Shown one piece after another: positions 1 through 6,037 of a DNA stretch of 8,785 nt. The position numbers and the translations under genes are program-made. The stretch comes from Actinomycetes bacterium (GTDB taxonomy: Bacteria > Actinomycetota > Humimicrobiia > Humimicrobiales > Humimicrobiaceae). The notes under the pieces were generated by a model. That model made no database searches. It saw only the letters and a list, made by a program, of their open reading frames with translations, and had not been told where the DNA came from. The stretch lies in the NCBI GenBank assembly GCA_030609215.1, contig JAUWCR010000042.1:1-8785 (forward strand). The letters run 5' to 3'. Position 1 is the stretch's first letter, and every line of letters begins with the position of its first letter.

Positions 1-37
1 AGGAAAAATTCCTGGACTAAAAAAGTCCAGTTGGTAA
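1..37 (+). CDS. rpsN: 30S ribosomal protein S14, C-terminal end only (partial)
   Basis: Only the last eleven codons are present, read from base 2: G-K-I-P-G-L-K-K-S-S-W followed by TAA at 35-37. A short S14 ending in G-x-x-P-G-x-x-K-x-S-W directly before rpsH is typical of the zinc-type (about 61-residue) S14 of Gram-positive and many other bacteria. S14 binds 16S rRNA in the 30S head. The CxxC zinc motifs that would prove the type lie upstream of the window, so the type is inferred from the tail and context. The gene is followed after 13 bases by rpsH. Confidence 0.85.
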   Translation, partial: GKIPGLKKSSW

Positions 38-50
38 AAAAGGAGGATAG

Positions 51-452
51 ATGTTTGTTACGGATCCCATTGCTGATATGTTGACTAGGATAAGAAATGC
101 TATTAATGTAAAGATGAATAGTGTTAAAATTCCTTCTTCAAGGATGAAGGTAGAAATAGCTAGAATATTATATGAAGAGGGTTTTATAGGCAGCTATGAA
201 GTCATTAAAGGAGAGAGCATTAATGATATTATTGAAATTAGGTTAGAATATGATAGTGGGAAAACGTCTATGATAACGGGCTTAAAAAGGGTGAGTAAGC
301 CAGGACTCAGAGTATATACTGAGAAGAAGAACACCCCGCGGGTTCTTGGAGGATCTGGTATTGCTATATTATCAACATCAAAGGGAGTGATGACTGGTAA
401 AAAAGCCAAGAAATTGGGTGTAGGCGGAGAGGTAATTTGCTATGTCTGGTAA
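51..452 (+). CDS. rpsH: 30S ribosomal protein S8
   Basis: S8 (uS8) is a primary 16S rRNA-binding protein that organises the central domain of the small subunit; in E. coli it also represses the spc operon. The 133 residues match the usual length of about 130. The N-terminal [17 protein letters not shown] block is canonical, [10 protein letters not shown] lies at 80-89, and the S-T-S-K-G-V-M-T signature at 108-115 leads into the typical [12 protein letters not shown]-terminus. The ATG start is supported by AGGAGG at 41-46. It sits between rpsN and rplF, the normal spc order. No S8 feedback site is visible here; in E. coli it lies near rplE, which would be upstream of the window. Confidence 0.98.
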   Translation: MFVTDPIADMLTRIRNAINVKMNSVKIPSSRMKVEIARILYEEGFIGSYEVIKGESINDIIEIRLEYDSGKTSMITGLKRVSKPGLRVYTEKKNTPRVLGGSGIAILSTSKGVMTGKKAKKLGVGGEVICYVW

Positions 453-470
453 AAAGAGAGGAGAATTTAA

Positions 471-1022
471 GTGTCAAGGGTTGGAAAGAGACCTATTGAA
501 ATACCATCAGGTGTAAATATAAGTATTGATAATAATAAGGTTACAGTCAAAGGTAAGCTGGGAGAATTATCTCAGGAAGTAGAAGATTGTATTAAATTAA
601 ATTTAGAGGTTGATAAACTTGTCCTTACCCCTGCTTCGAGAAGTAATAATGTTAATAATAAGTACGGACTATACAGGAGTCTTATAAATAATATGGTTAT
701 AGGTGTAAGCAGTGGTTTTAGCAAGACATTAAAAATAATTGGTGTTGGGTATAGAGTAAGTAAAAAGGGAGAAGGTTTGGAAATATTAGCAGGATATTCA
801 AATCCAGTAATTGTAAAAAAAACACCGGGGATAACTTTTGATATCCCTGACAATACTACTATTATTGTTAAAGGGATAGACAAACAAGTTGTAGGAGAAA
901 TGTCTTCAAAGATTAGAAGTATAAGAAAGCCTGAACCATATAAGGGGAAGGGCATAAAATATTTGGAAGAAGTAATTAGGAGAAAGGTTGGGAAGGCTGC
1001 TATTACTGAAGCAGGTACATAA
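471..1022 (+). CDS. rplF: 50S ribosomal protein L6
   Basis: L6 (uL6) binds 23S rRNA near the sarcin-ricin loop and the GTPase-factor site. The 183-residue protein has the expected two-fold repeat: an N-terminal domain beginning S-R-V-G-K-R-P-I-E-I-P, then a second domain carrying the family signature P-E-P-Y-K-G-K-G-I at 154-162. The middle segment Y-G-L-Y-R-S-L-I-N-N-M-V-I-G-V (65-79) is the usual HG-x-x-R-x-L-x-x-N-M-V block, with Tyr in place of His. The start is GTG, with AGGAG at 459-463 seven bases upstream and no better in-frame start. It begins 18 bases after rpsH. Confidence 0.98.
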   Translation: MSRVGKRPIEIPSGVNISIDNNKVTVKGKLGELSQEVEDCIKLNLEVDKLVLTPASRSNNVNNKYGLYRSLINNMVIGVSSGFSKTLKIIGVGYRVSKKGEGLEILAGYSNPVIVKKTPGITFDIPDNTTIIVKGIDKQVVGEMSSKIRSIRKPEPYKGKGIKYLEEVIRRKVGKAAITEAGT

Positions 1023-1040
1023 TTTTATTTATAGAGTATT

Positions 1041-1403
1041 ATGAAAACAAAGATTAAAAGAAAAGATAAAAGCTTAAGAAGAAAATCAAGAGTTAAATAC
1101 AGGATTGCAATGAATAGAAATTTGCCTGCGCTTTGTGTTTATAGAAGCAACAGACACATATATGGCCAAATAGTTGATTATAATACAGGCAGGACTTTAC
1201 TCGGTATTTCTAGTAAGAATGCAGATACGGGCAACAGCAAGAAAGGCAAGATAGATACAAGCTTTAAAACAGGGGAGCTATTGGCCCAAAAAGCTAAGAA
1301 AAAAAATATTAGCAAAGTAGTATTTAATAGAAGCAGCTATAAATACCATGGCAGAGTTAAGGCATTAGCAGAAGGAGCCAGGAAAGGTGGATTAAAATTT
1401 TAA
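1041..1403 (+). CDS. rplR: 50S ribosomal protein L18
   Basis: L18 (uL18) carries 5S rRNA into the central protuberance of the large subunit together with L5. The 120-residue length is typical. It has a lysine/arginine-rich N-terminal tail (1-22), then L-C-V-Y-R-S-N-R-H-I-Y-G-Q-I (31-44), and the C-terminal signature Y-K-Y-H-G-R-V-K-A-L-A (100-110) with the G-G-L-K-F end. The common F-D-R-G-G before this signature reads F-N-R-S-S here (95-99), a modest departure. The ATG start fits family alignments, but the ribosome binding site is poor: only a GAG-type stretch near 1033-1036. Translation may depend on coupling to rplF, which ends 18 bases upstream; that is inference. Confidence 0.98.
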   Translation: MKTKIKRKDKSLRRKSRVKYRIAMNRNLPALCVYRSNRHIYGQIVDYNTGRTLLGISSKNADTGNSKKGKIDTSFKTGELLAQKAKKKNISKVVFNRSSYKYHGRVKALAEGARKGGLKF

Positions 1404-1411
1404 TAATTGCA

Positions 1412-1417
1412 AGGAGG
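1412..1417 (+). promoter_or_regulatory. Ribosome binding site that fixes the rpsE start
   Basis: AGGAGG lies seven bases before the GTG at 1425. It falls inside the upstream in-frame extension that would begin at TTG 1407, which argues that this extension is not translated and that the GTG is the true start. Confidence 0.85.
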
Positions 1418-1424
1418 ATATTTA

Positions 1425-1967
1425 GTGCCTGATATTTTTAATAGTAAGGAATTAAGTGAAAAGGTCCTAAAAATAAATAGAGTTGCGAAGGTTGTTAAAG
1501 GCGGCAGAAGATTTAGTTTTAGTGCTTTAGTAGCAGTTGGAGATAAAGTAAGTAAAGTTGGAGTAGGCTTTGGTAAAGCAAATGAAGTATCAGTTGCAAT
1601 TAACAAGGCTATGAACAACGCAAAAAAGGATATTTTTGATGTTCCGCTGAGAGATGGAACGATACCTCATGAAGTGAATGCTAGTTATGGAGCAGGGCAT
1701 GTTTTTATGAAGCCTGCTTCTAATGGTACAGGAGTTATTGCAGGCGGAGCAATAAGAGCGATATTAGAACTGGCAGGAGTAAAAGATATTTTAGCAAAAT
1801 CATTAGGAAGCCAAAATGTATTGAATATAGTGAATGCTACCATAAGTGGATTAAAATCATTAAAAATACATCAAAAAATTACAGATATCAGGAAGAAAAA
1901 AGAGAATAATAAAAAAGATAGTAAAGAAACTAATGAAAAACTAGATAAGGCCAGTGAGAAGCTGTAA
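1425..1967 (+). CDS. rpsE: 30S ribosomal protein S5
   Basis: S5 (uS5) sits at the mRNA entry side of the 30S subunit and contributes to decoding fidelity and mRNA unwinding. From the GTG start the protein is 180 residues, a little longer than the usual 160-170. The double-stranded-RNA-binding-like N-domain contains [18 protein letters not shown] (18-35), which includes the loop near the spectinomycin site. The second domain has G-T-I-P-H-E-V (78-84) and [11 protein letters not shown] (101-111). The last 30 residues are a charged, lysine-rich tail of low complexity. An in-frame TTG at 1407 is rejected because the AGGAGG at 1412-1417 lies within that extension. The next gene is rplO, not rpmD. 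Confidence 0.97.
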   Translation: MPDIFNSKELSEKVLKINRVAKVVKGGRRFSFSALVAVGDKVSKVGVGFGKANEVSVAINKAMNNAKKDIFDVPLRDGTIPHEVNASYGAGHVFMKPASNGTGVIAGGAIRAILELAGVKDILAKSLGSQNVLNIVNATISGLKSLKIHQKITDIRKKKENNKKDSKETNEKLDKASEKL

Positions 1968-2016
1968 AAGTAATATAAATGTTTAATTGGAGTTTGGAAG
2001 ATAGGAGAAAAATACA

Positions 2017-2460
2017 GTGAGACTTTGTGATTTAAAGCCTTCTAAAAATTCTATAAAGAAAAGGAAAAGAGTAGGTAGAGGAAATGGTTCGGGCCATGGC
2101 ACTACTTCTGGAAGGGGAACAAAAGGGCAGCTTTCTCGTTCAGGAGGCAAGACAAGAATTGGCTTTGAAGGCGGCCAGATGCCGCTACAAAGGAGAATTC
2201 CTCATTTGAGGGGATTTAAAAATACAAGGAAAAAGCAGTTTAATATAATAAATATTGGACAGTTAGAAAAATTTAAAAATGGAAGCGTGATTGACATTAA
2301 ATTCTTGGAGAAGAATGGTTTGGTAATGGGTAAAAATAATCCTATAAAAATATTGGGAAATGGTGAGCTTACTAAAAAATTAACAGTAAAAGCAAACTTT
2401 TTCAGCAAAAATGCCGTGGAAAAAATAAAAAAAGCAGAGGGGAATATAGAGGTAGTTTAA
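2017..2460 (+). CDS. rplO: 50S ribosomal protein L15
   Basis: L15 (uL15) is a late-assembling 23S rRNA-binding protein of the large subunit. The 147 residues agree with the family. The long basic glycine-rich N-terminal arm carries the hallmark G-R-G-N-G-S-G-H-G-T-T-S-G-R-G-T-K-G-Q (20-38), then R-S-G-G (41-44) and G-F-E-G-G-Q-M-P-L-Q-R-R (49-60); a globular C-domain follows from about residue 75. The start is GTG with AGGAG at 2003-2007, nine bases upstream. The preceding 49-base gap is where rpmD normally lies. The stop codon TAA is immediately followed by the secY ATG. Confidence 0.97.
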   Translation: MRLCDLKPSKNSIKKRKRVGRGNGSGHGTTSGRGTKGQLSRSGGKTRIGFEGGQMPLQRRIPHLRGFKNTRKKQFNIINIGQLEKFKNGSVIDIKFLEKNGLVMGKNNPIKILGNGELTKKLTVKANFFSKNAVEKIKKAEGNIEVV

Positions 2461-3723
2461 ATGTTTCAGGCAATATTAAATGCATTTAGAATTAAAGAAA
2501 TTAGAAATAGAATATTATTTACCCTGGGAATGTTAGCTTTATATAGATTTGGTGCAAATATTACAATACCTGGAGTAGACGCTAGTGCAATTATGGAACA
2601 GGTTCAAAGCGGAATGTTAGGAATGATGGATCTGTTCTCTGGAGGAGCCCTTGGAAAGTTTGCAGTCTTTTCTTTAGGTATAATGCCATATATTACAGCA
2701 TCTATTATCATGCAGCTTCTTCAGGTGGTAATTCCAAAATTAGAGCAGTTAGCTAAAGAGGGAGAAGTAGGAAGAAGAAAAATAAATCAGATTGCACGTT
2801 ATATGACAGTAGGATTGGCATTAATCCAATCTGTTGCAATGGTTTTTTTCTTTAGAAATTTTGGTGCTATACCAGTATTTAATTTTATGAATGTTTTTCT
2901 AATAGTTGTAACATTGACTGCGGGTACAGCTGTAATTATGTGGATGGGAGAGCTTATAAATATTCATGGGATAGGCAATGGTATTTCCCTTGTAATATTT
3001 GCGAGTATTGTATCAAGATTACCAGGACAGTTTATTACTCTTTTTAGATTAAAAGGGACTAATATTTTTTTTATAATTCTATTTTTTATTTTGGCTATAG
3101 GCATAATTATGGCAATAATTATGATACAACAGGGGGAGAGAAAAATTCCTGTTCAATATGCTAAGAGGATTGTAGGAAGAAAAGTGTTTGGCGGGCAGAG
3201 TACATATATTCCTCTCAAAGTTAATCAATCAGGAGTAATGCCTATTATTTTTGCAGTAGCTGTTCTGCTATTCCCAGCAACAATAGCTCAATTTATTCCG
3301 AATCAATGGGTACAATCTTTTGCAAATTTTTTAAGTCCTACTATCGGAGGGCATTTCAATTTCGTATATGCTGTTATATATACTGCTCTGATTATTTTCT
3401 TTGCTTATTTTTATACAGCTATTACATTTAATCCTGCGGACACCGCAGATAACCTTAGAAGATATGGTGGATTTATACCAGGAATCAGACCTGGTAAAAA
3501 TACAGGAGAGTACCTGACTAATATTTTAAATAGAATAACTCTGCCAGGTGCTTTTTTTCTTGCTATAATTGCTTTATTGCCAGAGATATTGATTATATAT
3601 ATGGATGTTCCATTTAGATTTGGAGGGACTTCTTTATTGATTTCAGTAGGTGTAGCGCTGGATACAATGAGGCAGTTAGAGTCTCAACTAATAATGCGAG
3701 ATTATGAAGGGTTCTTGAAATGA
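2461..3723 (+). CDS. secY: Preprotein translocase subunit SecY
   Basis: SecY forms the protein-conducting channel of the cytoplasmic membrane, working with SecE, SecG and the SecA motor or the ribosome. The 420-residue protein has about ten hydrophobic segments, near residues 18-37, 67-90, 113-132, 140-161, 169-186, 201-222, 256-278, 302-322, 360-380 and 386-403. Family motifs include F-R-I-K-E-I-R-N-R (9-17), the plug-region M-D-L-F-S-G-G-A-L (56-64), G-I-M-P-Y-I-T-A-S-I-I-M-Q (73-85) and N-P-A-D-T-A-D-N-L-R-R-Y-G-G-F-I-P-G-I-R (324-343), followed by P-G-K-N-T (344-348) before TM9. The start abuts the rplO stop, with AGAGG at 2448-2452 inside rplO, implying coupled translation. The stop overlaps the adk start by four bases. 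Confidence 0.98.
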   Translation: MFQAILNAFRIKEIRNRILFTLGMLALYRFGANITIPGVDASAIMEQVQSGMLGMMDLFSGGALGKFAVFSLGIMPYITASIIMQLLQVVIPKLEQLAKEGEVGRRKINQIARYMTVGLALIQSVAMVFFFRNFGAIPVFNFMNVFLIVVTLTAGTAVIMWMGELINIHGIGNGISLVIFASIVSRLPGQFITLFRLKGTNIFFIILFFILAIGIIMAIIMIQQGERKIPVQYAKRIVGRKVFGGQSTYIPLKVNQSGVMPIIFAVAVLLFPATIAQFIPNQWVQSFANFLSPTIGGHFNFVYAVIYTALIIFFAYFYTAITFNPADTADNLRRYGGFIPGIRPGKNTGEYLTNILNRITLPGAFFLAIIALLPEILIIYMDVPFRFGGTSLLISVGVALDTMRQLESQLIMRDYEGFLK

Positions 3724-4358
3724 GGCTAGTTTTACTTGGATGTCCTGGAGTTGGCAAAGGAACCCAGGCAGAAGGTATATCAAAGAGTTTTAAGATAGCA
3801 CATATTTCCACAGGAAATATTCTAAGAGACGAGATAAAAAAAAATACATATTTAGGCAGGAAGGTAGAAAATCTTGTAAAAAAGGGAAATTTAGTATCAG
3901 ATGAAATAATAATTGAATTGATTAAGAATGAAATTAGCAAGCATGAGTCAAGTAATGGATTCGTAATGGATGGTTTCCCAAGAAATTTAAAACAGGCAAA
4001 AATGTTTCAGGATATACTTGATATGCTTAATTTGAAGCTGGATAAGGTAGTAAATATATTTGTAGAAAAAGATGAAATAATTAGAAGACTTTCATCAAGG
4101 ATGGTTTGCAGCAACTGCAATAGTGTATATAGTATTGATGATTTAAAAAATATGCCTGATACGAAATGTTCGGTCTGCGGCGGGAAGCTATATAAGCGAA
4201 AAGATGACGAAAAAAATATTATAGAAAAACGGCTTGAGTTATATGAAACTGAAACAAGACCATTGATTGATTATTACAGTAAGCAAAATTTACTCATTGA
4301 TATAGATGGTAGTGGCAGTGAAGATAAAGTAACTGAAAGGGTTTTAAGCAAGTTATGA
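3720..4358 (+). CDS. adk: Adenylate kinase, zinc-binding LID type
   Basis: Catalyses ATP + AMP = 2 ADP in the cytoplasm. The 212 residues match the long bacterial form. The P-loop is G-C-P-G-V-G-K-G-T-Q (7-16), where the usual reading is G-x-P-G-A-G-K-G-T-Q. AMP-site elements follow: S-T-G-N-I-L-R (30-36) and D-G-F-P-R-N-x-x-Q (84-92). The LID domain has four cysteines as CxxC pairs (130/133 and 150/153), as in zinc-containing Gram-positive enzymes. Arginines at 36, 88, 123, 127, 160 and 171 align with the known catalytic and binding arginines. Oddities are Asn33 for the common Asp, Asn89 for the common Thr and Ser126 for Gly. The ATG overlaps the secY stop (ATGA), with GAAGGG at 3706-3711 upstream. 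Confidence 0.97.
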   Translation: MRLVLLGCPGVGKGTQAEGISKSFKIAHISTGNILRDEIKKNTYLGRKVENLVKKGNLVSDEIIIELIKNEISKHESSNGFVMDGFPRNLKQAKMFQDILDMLNLKLDKVVNIFVEKDEIIRRLSSRMVCSNCNSVYSIDDLKNMPDTKCSVCGGKLYKRKDDEKNIIEKRLELYETETRPLIDYYSKQNLLIDIDGSGSEDKVTERVLSKL

Positions 4359-5119
4359 TAATTTGTAAGTCTGCTGATGAAATAAAATTAATGCATAGAG
4401 CTGGTAAAATAGTAGCGGAAGTTCTTTTAAAAATAAAAAATATTTTAAAGCCAGGAGTTGTTACTAGTTATTTAGATAAAGTAGCTGAAGAAACAATAAT
4501 CAGTAGAAATGCAATTCCAGCATTTAAGGGATATTTGGGCCGGATTAGCAAAAAGCCTTTTCCTAGTAGTATTTGTGTTTCCATTAATGAGGAAGTAGTT
4601 CATGGTATTCCTGGCAAAAGAGTGGTAAAAAATGGCGATCTTGTATCTATTGATGTGGGTGTATTAATAGGCGGTTATTATGGTGATGCTGCCCGAAGTA
4701 TAAAAGTTGGGAATACAGATAAAATTACAGGTAGGCTCTGGGAAGCTACTTATGATGCGCTTAATTTAGGTATTCGGAAGTGTGTTATTGGGGGGAGGCT
4801 TACAGATATTTCTAACCAAATAGAGGAAAGAGCAAAAGCTGATAATTTTTCGGTTGTTAGAGATTTTGTAGGGCATGGAATAGGTAAAAATATGCATGAA
4901 GACCCACAAATATTAAATTATGGACCACCAGGACAGGGGCCGGTTCTTAAGAAAGGAATGGTACTGGCAATAGAACCAATGTTAAATGAAGGCAGTTGCG
5001 AAGTAAAAATATTAAATGATGGATGGACCGTGGAAACACAGGACGGCAGGAGATCCTGTCATTTTGAGGACACAGTAGCAATAACAGAAAATGGCCCTTT
5101 GATATTAACCAGGATTTAA
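4355..5119 (+). CDS. map: Type I methionine aminopeptidase
   Basis: Removes the initiator methionine from new proteins when the second residue is small, acting at the ribosome exit. The 254-residue length is that of the basic single-domain type Ia enzyme, with no N-terminal zinc-finger or SH3-binding extension. All five metal ligands can be placed: Asp100 in S-I-D-V-G, Asp111 in Y-G-D-A-A-R, His174 in G-H-G-I-G, Glu207 in A-I-E-P-M and Glu238 in C-H-F-E-D-T. Substrate-site histidines are at 83 (V-V-H-G-I-P) and 181. The ATG overlaps the adk stop (ATGA at 4355-4358). GAAAGGG at 4335-4341 is rather distant for a ribosome binding site, so translation is probably coupled to adk. It is followed by the longest gap in the window. 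Confidence 0.98.
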   Translation: MIICKSADEIKLMHRAGKIVAEVLLKIKNILKPGVVTSYLDKVAEETIISRNAIPAFKGYLGRISKKPFPSSICVSINEEVVHGIPGKRVVKNGDLVSIDVGVLIGGYYGDAARSIKVGNTDKITGRLWEATYDALNLGIRKCVIGGRLTDISNQIEERAKADNFSVVRDFVGHGIGKNMHEDPQILNYGPPGQGPVLKKGMVLAIEPMLNEGSCEVKILNDGWTVETQDGRRSCHFEDTVAITENGPLILTRI

Positions 5120-5126
5120 GCTAAAA

Positions 5127-5160
5127 AAGCAGTCTACTTTTAATTTTTAAATGACGGCTT
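5127..5160 (+). other. Imperfect hairpin after map
   Basis: AAGCAGTC (5127-5134) can pair with GACGGCTT (5153-5160) with one A-G mismatch. The 18 bases between contain a second pairing, TTTAA (5139-5143) with TTAAA (5147-5151). No T-tract follows on the plus strand, so it is a poor terminator for the operon. On the minus strand the hairpin is followed by a run of six T, so it could stop antisense transcripts. Function is unproven; much of the pairing is A-T. Confidence 0.3.
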
Positions 5161-5190
5161 AAAGAAAATTATAGACAATACAGTTGTTTT

Positions 5191-5218
5191 TTGATATCCT
5201 ACATATTTGTGCTATTTA
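5191..5218 (+). promoter_or_regulatory. Candidate sigma-70/sigma-A type promoter upstream of infA
   Basis: TTGATA at 5191-5196 (five of six to TTGACA) is separated by 16 bases from TATTTA at 5213-5218. A TG at 5210-5211 gives an extended -10 element (TGCTATTTA). The expected transcription start near 5225 leaves a short leader containing the G-rich ribosome binding site of infA. A weaker alternative pair is TAGACA 5172-5177 with TATCCT 5195-5200. It lies in the only sizeable gap of the operon, where a second promoter for the alpha block makes sense. AT-rich sequence yields such matches by chance, so this is moderate evidence. Confidence 0.45.
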
Positions 5219-5230
5219 TATCATTGTAAG

Positions 5231-5237
5231 AGGGGGG
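5231..5237 (+). promoter_or_regulatory. G-rich ribosome binding site of infA
   Basis: AGGGGGG ends four bases before the ATT at 5242. It can pair with the anti-Shine-Dalgarno CCUCC with one G-U pair. The in-frame stop TAA at 5227-5229 lies just upstream, so the start must lie between 5230 and the first conserved IF1 codons; this site points to the ATT. Confidence 0.7.
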
Positions 5238-5241
5238 AAAT

Positions 5242-5463
5242 ATTTCAAAAAAGGAAGGCGTAATCGAAGCAGAAGGAACAATAATGGAGGCACTTCCGAA
5301 TGCTATGTTCAGAGTTGAGCTTGATAATGGACATAAAGTTTTAGCTCATATTTCTGGAAAAATGCGTATGCACTATATAAAGATTTTACCAGGTGATAAA
5401 GTAAAAGTTGAAATATCACCATATGATTTAAGTAGAGCAAGAATAACATTTAGGAAAAAATAG
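5242..5463 (+). CDS. infA: Translation initiation factor IF-1, apparent ATT start
   Basis: IF1 binds the ribosomal A site during initiation and supports IF2 and IF3 in start selection. Reading from 5242 gives 73 residues, the family length, of the form (M)[12 protein letters not shown]. Canonical blocks follow: [14 protein letters not shown] (18-31), [10 protein letters not shown] (33-42) and [11 protein letters not shown] (59-69). Between the in-frame TAA at 5227-5229 and the conserved region there is no ATG, GTG or TTG; the codons are GAG, GGG, GGA, AAT, ATT, TCA. ATT is thus the best start, placed correctly for the G-rich site at 5231-5237. An ATG at 5284 would delete the first beta-strand and is unlikely. 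The gene is easily missed by ORF callers. Confidence 0.9.
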   Translation: MSKKEGVIEAEGTIMEALPNAMFRVELDNGHKVLAHISGKMRMHYIKILPGDKVKVEISPYDLSRARITFRKK

Positions 5464-5515
5464 TATAGTTTAAAACTAGTATATTCCTGATTTAATTTAA
5501 TGGGGAACGATTAAG

Positions 5516-5629
5516 ATGAAAGTAAAACCATCTGTTAAAAAAATTTGTAATAACTGTAGAATTATAAAAAGAGAGGGCAAAGTAATTGTTATTTGCAAGA
5601 ATCCTCGTCATAAACAAAGACAGGGTTAA
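5516..5629 (+). CDS. rpmJ: 50S ribosomal protein L36, zinc-ribbon form
   Basis: L36 (bL36) is a small zinc-binding protein of the large subunit that contacts 23S rRNA near the base of the L7/L12 stalk. The product is 37 residues, the usual length: [14 protein letters not shown] at the N-terminus and [10 protein letters not shown] at the end. The zinc ligands Cys11, Cys14, Cys27 and His32 are all present, so this is the C+ form. The ATG is preceded by GGGGA at 5502-5506, about nine bases upstream. The gene lies 52 bases after infA. Its TAA stop overlaps the ribosome binding site of rpsM, a tight junction normal for this gene pair. Confidence 0.97.
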   Translation: MKVKPSVKKICNNCRIIKREGKVIVICKNPRHKQRQG

Positions 5630-5634
5630 GGAGG
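5628..5634 (+). promoter_or_regulatory. Ribosome binding site of rpsM (supports TTG start)
   Basis: AAGGAGG, overlapping the last two bases of the rpmJ stop codon, lies five bases before the TTG at 5640. It is a near-perfect Shine-Dalgarno sequence and supports this TTG as the rpsM start. Confidence 0.85.
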
Positions 5635-5639
5635 TTTAG

Positions 5640-6023
5640 TTGGTAAGAATTGCAGGTGTGGATATACCAAACAGTAAGCATATTGTAGTAGCTTTAACTT
5701 ATATATTTGGCATTGGCAGATCTCAGGCAAAGAAGTGTTTAAATGATTTAGGGATTGAAGAAGCGAAAAAGACAAAGGATTTGACTGAAGGAGAAGCAGT
5801 AAAAATAAGGGAATACATTGGTAGTAATATAAAAATAGAGGGGGATCTCAGAAGAGAAGTCAGTCAAAATATAAAAAGATTAATTGAAGTAAATTCATAT
5901 AGGGGAATAAGGCACAAGAGAGGTTTGCCGGTAAGGGGCCAGAGAACTCATACTAATTCAAGAACTAGAAAAGGAAGAAAAAGATCTGTTGGAATCAGGA
6001 AAAAGATAAAGCAAACAGGATAA
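5640..6023 (+). CDS. rpsM: 30S ribosomal protein S13
   Basis: S13 (uS13) sits in the 30S head, forms intersubunit bridges and contacts the P-site tRNA with its C-terminal tail. The 127 residues are close to the usual 120-126. The N-terminus (M)-V-R-I-A-G-V-D-I-P is canonical, with Val in place of the common Ala2. A helix-two-turn-helix region carries [10 protein letters not shown] (21-30). The signature [13 protein letters not shown] (94-106) precedes a strongly basic tail of about 20 residues. The start is TTG, supported by AAGGAGG at 5628-5634 and by family alignment at the first residue. rpmJ lies 10 bases upstream and rpsK 14 bases downstream, the standard alpha-operon arrangement. Confidence 0.98.
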   Translation: MVRIAGVDIPNSKHIVVALTYIFGIGRSQAKKCLNDLGIEEAKKTKDLTEGEAVKIREYIGSNIKIEGDLRREVSQNIKRLIEVNSYRGIRHKRGLPVRGQRTHTNSRTRKGRKRSVGIRKKIKQTG

Positions 6024-6025
6024 TC

Positions 6026-6031
6026 AGGAGG
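6026..6031 (+). promoter_or_regulatory. Ribosome binding site of rpsK (supports TTG start)
   Basis: AGGAGG ends six bases before the TTG at 6038. The next codons give A-R-R, the expected S11 N-terminus, so the TTG is the start. Confidence 0.85.
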
Positions 6032-6037
6032 TAGATA

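Noticed and set aside
572..955. Minus-strand open frame of 127 codons opposite rplF
   Set aside because: It lies entirely within a clearly conserved gene, has a composition dictated by the opposite frame and matches no family I recognise. Similar minus-strand frames opposite rpsH, rpsE, rplO, secY/adk, rpsK and rpsD are rejected for the same reason.
1407..1424. Upstream TTG extension of rpsE adding six codons
   Set aside because: The strong AGGAGG of rpsE lies inside this extension, and S5 homologues align from the GTG at 1425.
1968..2016. A possible rpmD remnant in the rpsE-rplO gap
   Set aside because: Too short, and no L30-like residues are readable in any frame.
5284..5463. ATG at 5284 as the infA start
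   Set aside because: It would delete the first 14 residues, including the first beta-strand of the IF1 fold, which are well conserved here; the ATT at 5242 is better placed.
5464..5483. Small inverted repeat TAGTT-TAA-AACTA after infA, considered as a terminator or S4 control site
   Set aside because: Five A-T-rich base pairs, no T-tract, and nothing resembling the known S4 pseudoknot; expected by chance in such AT-rich sequence.
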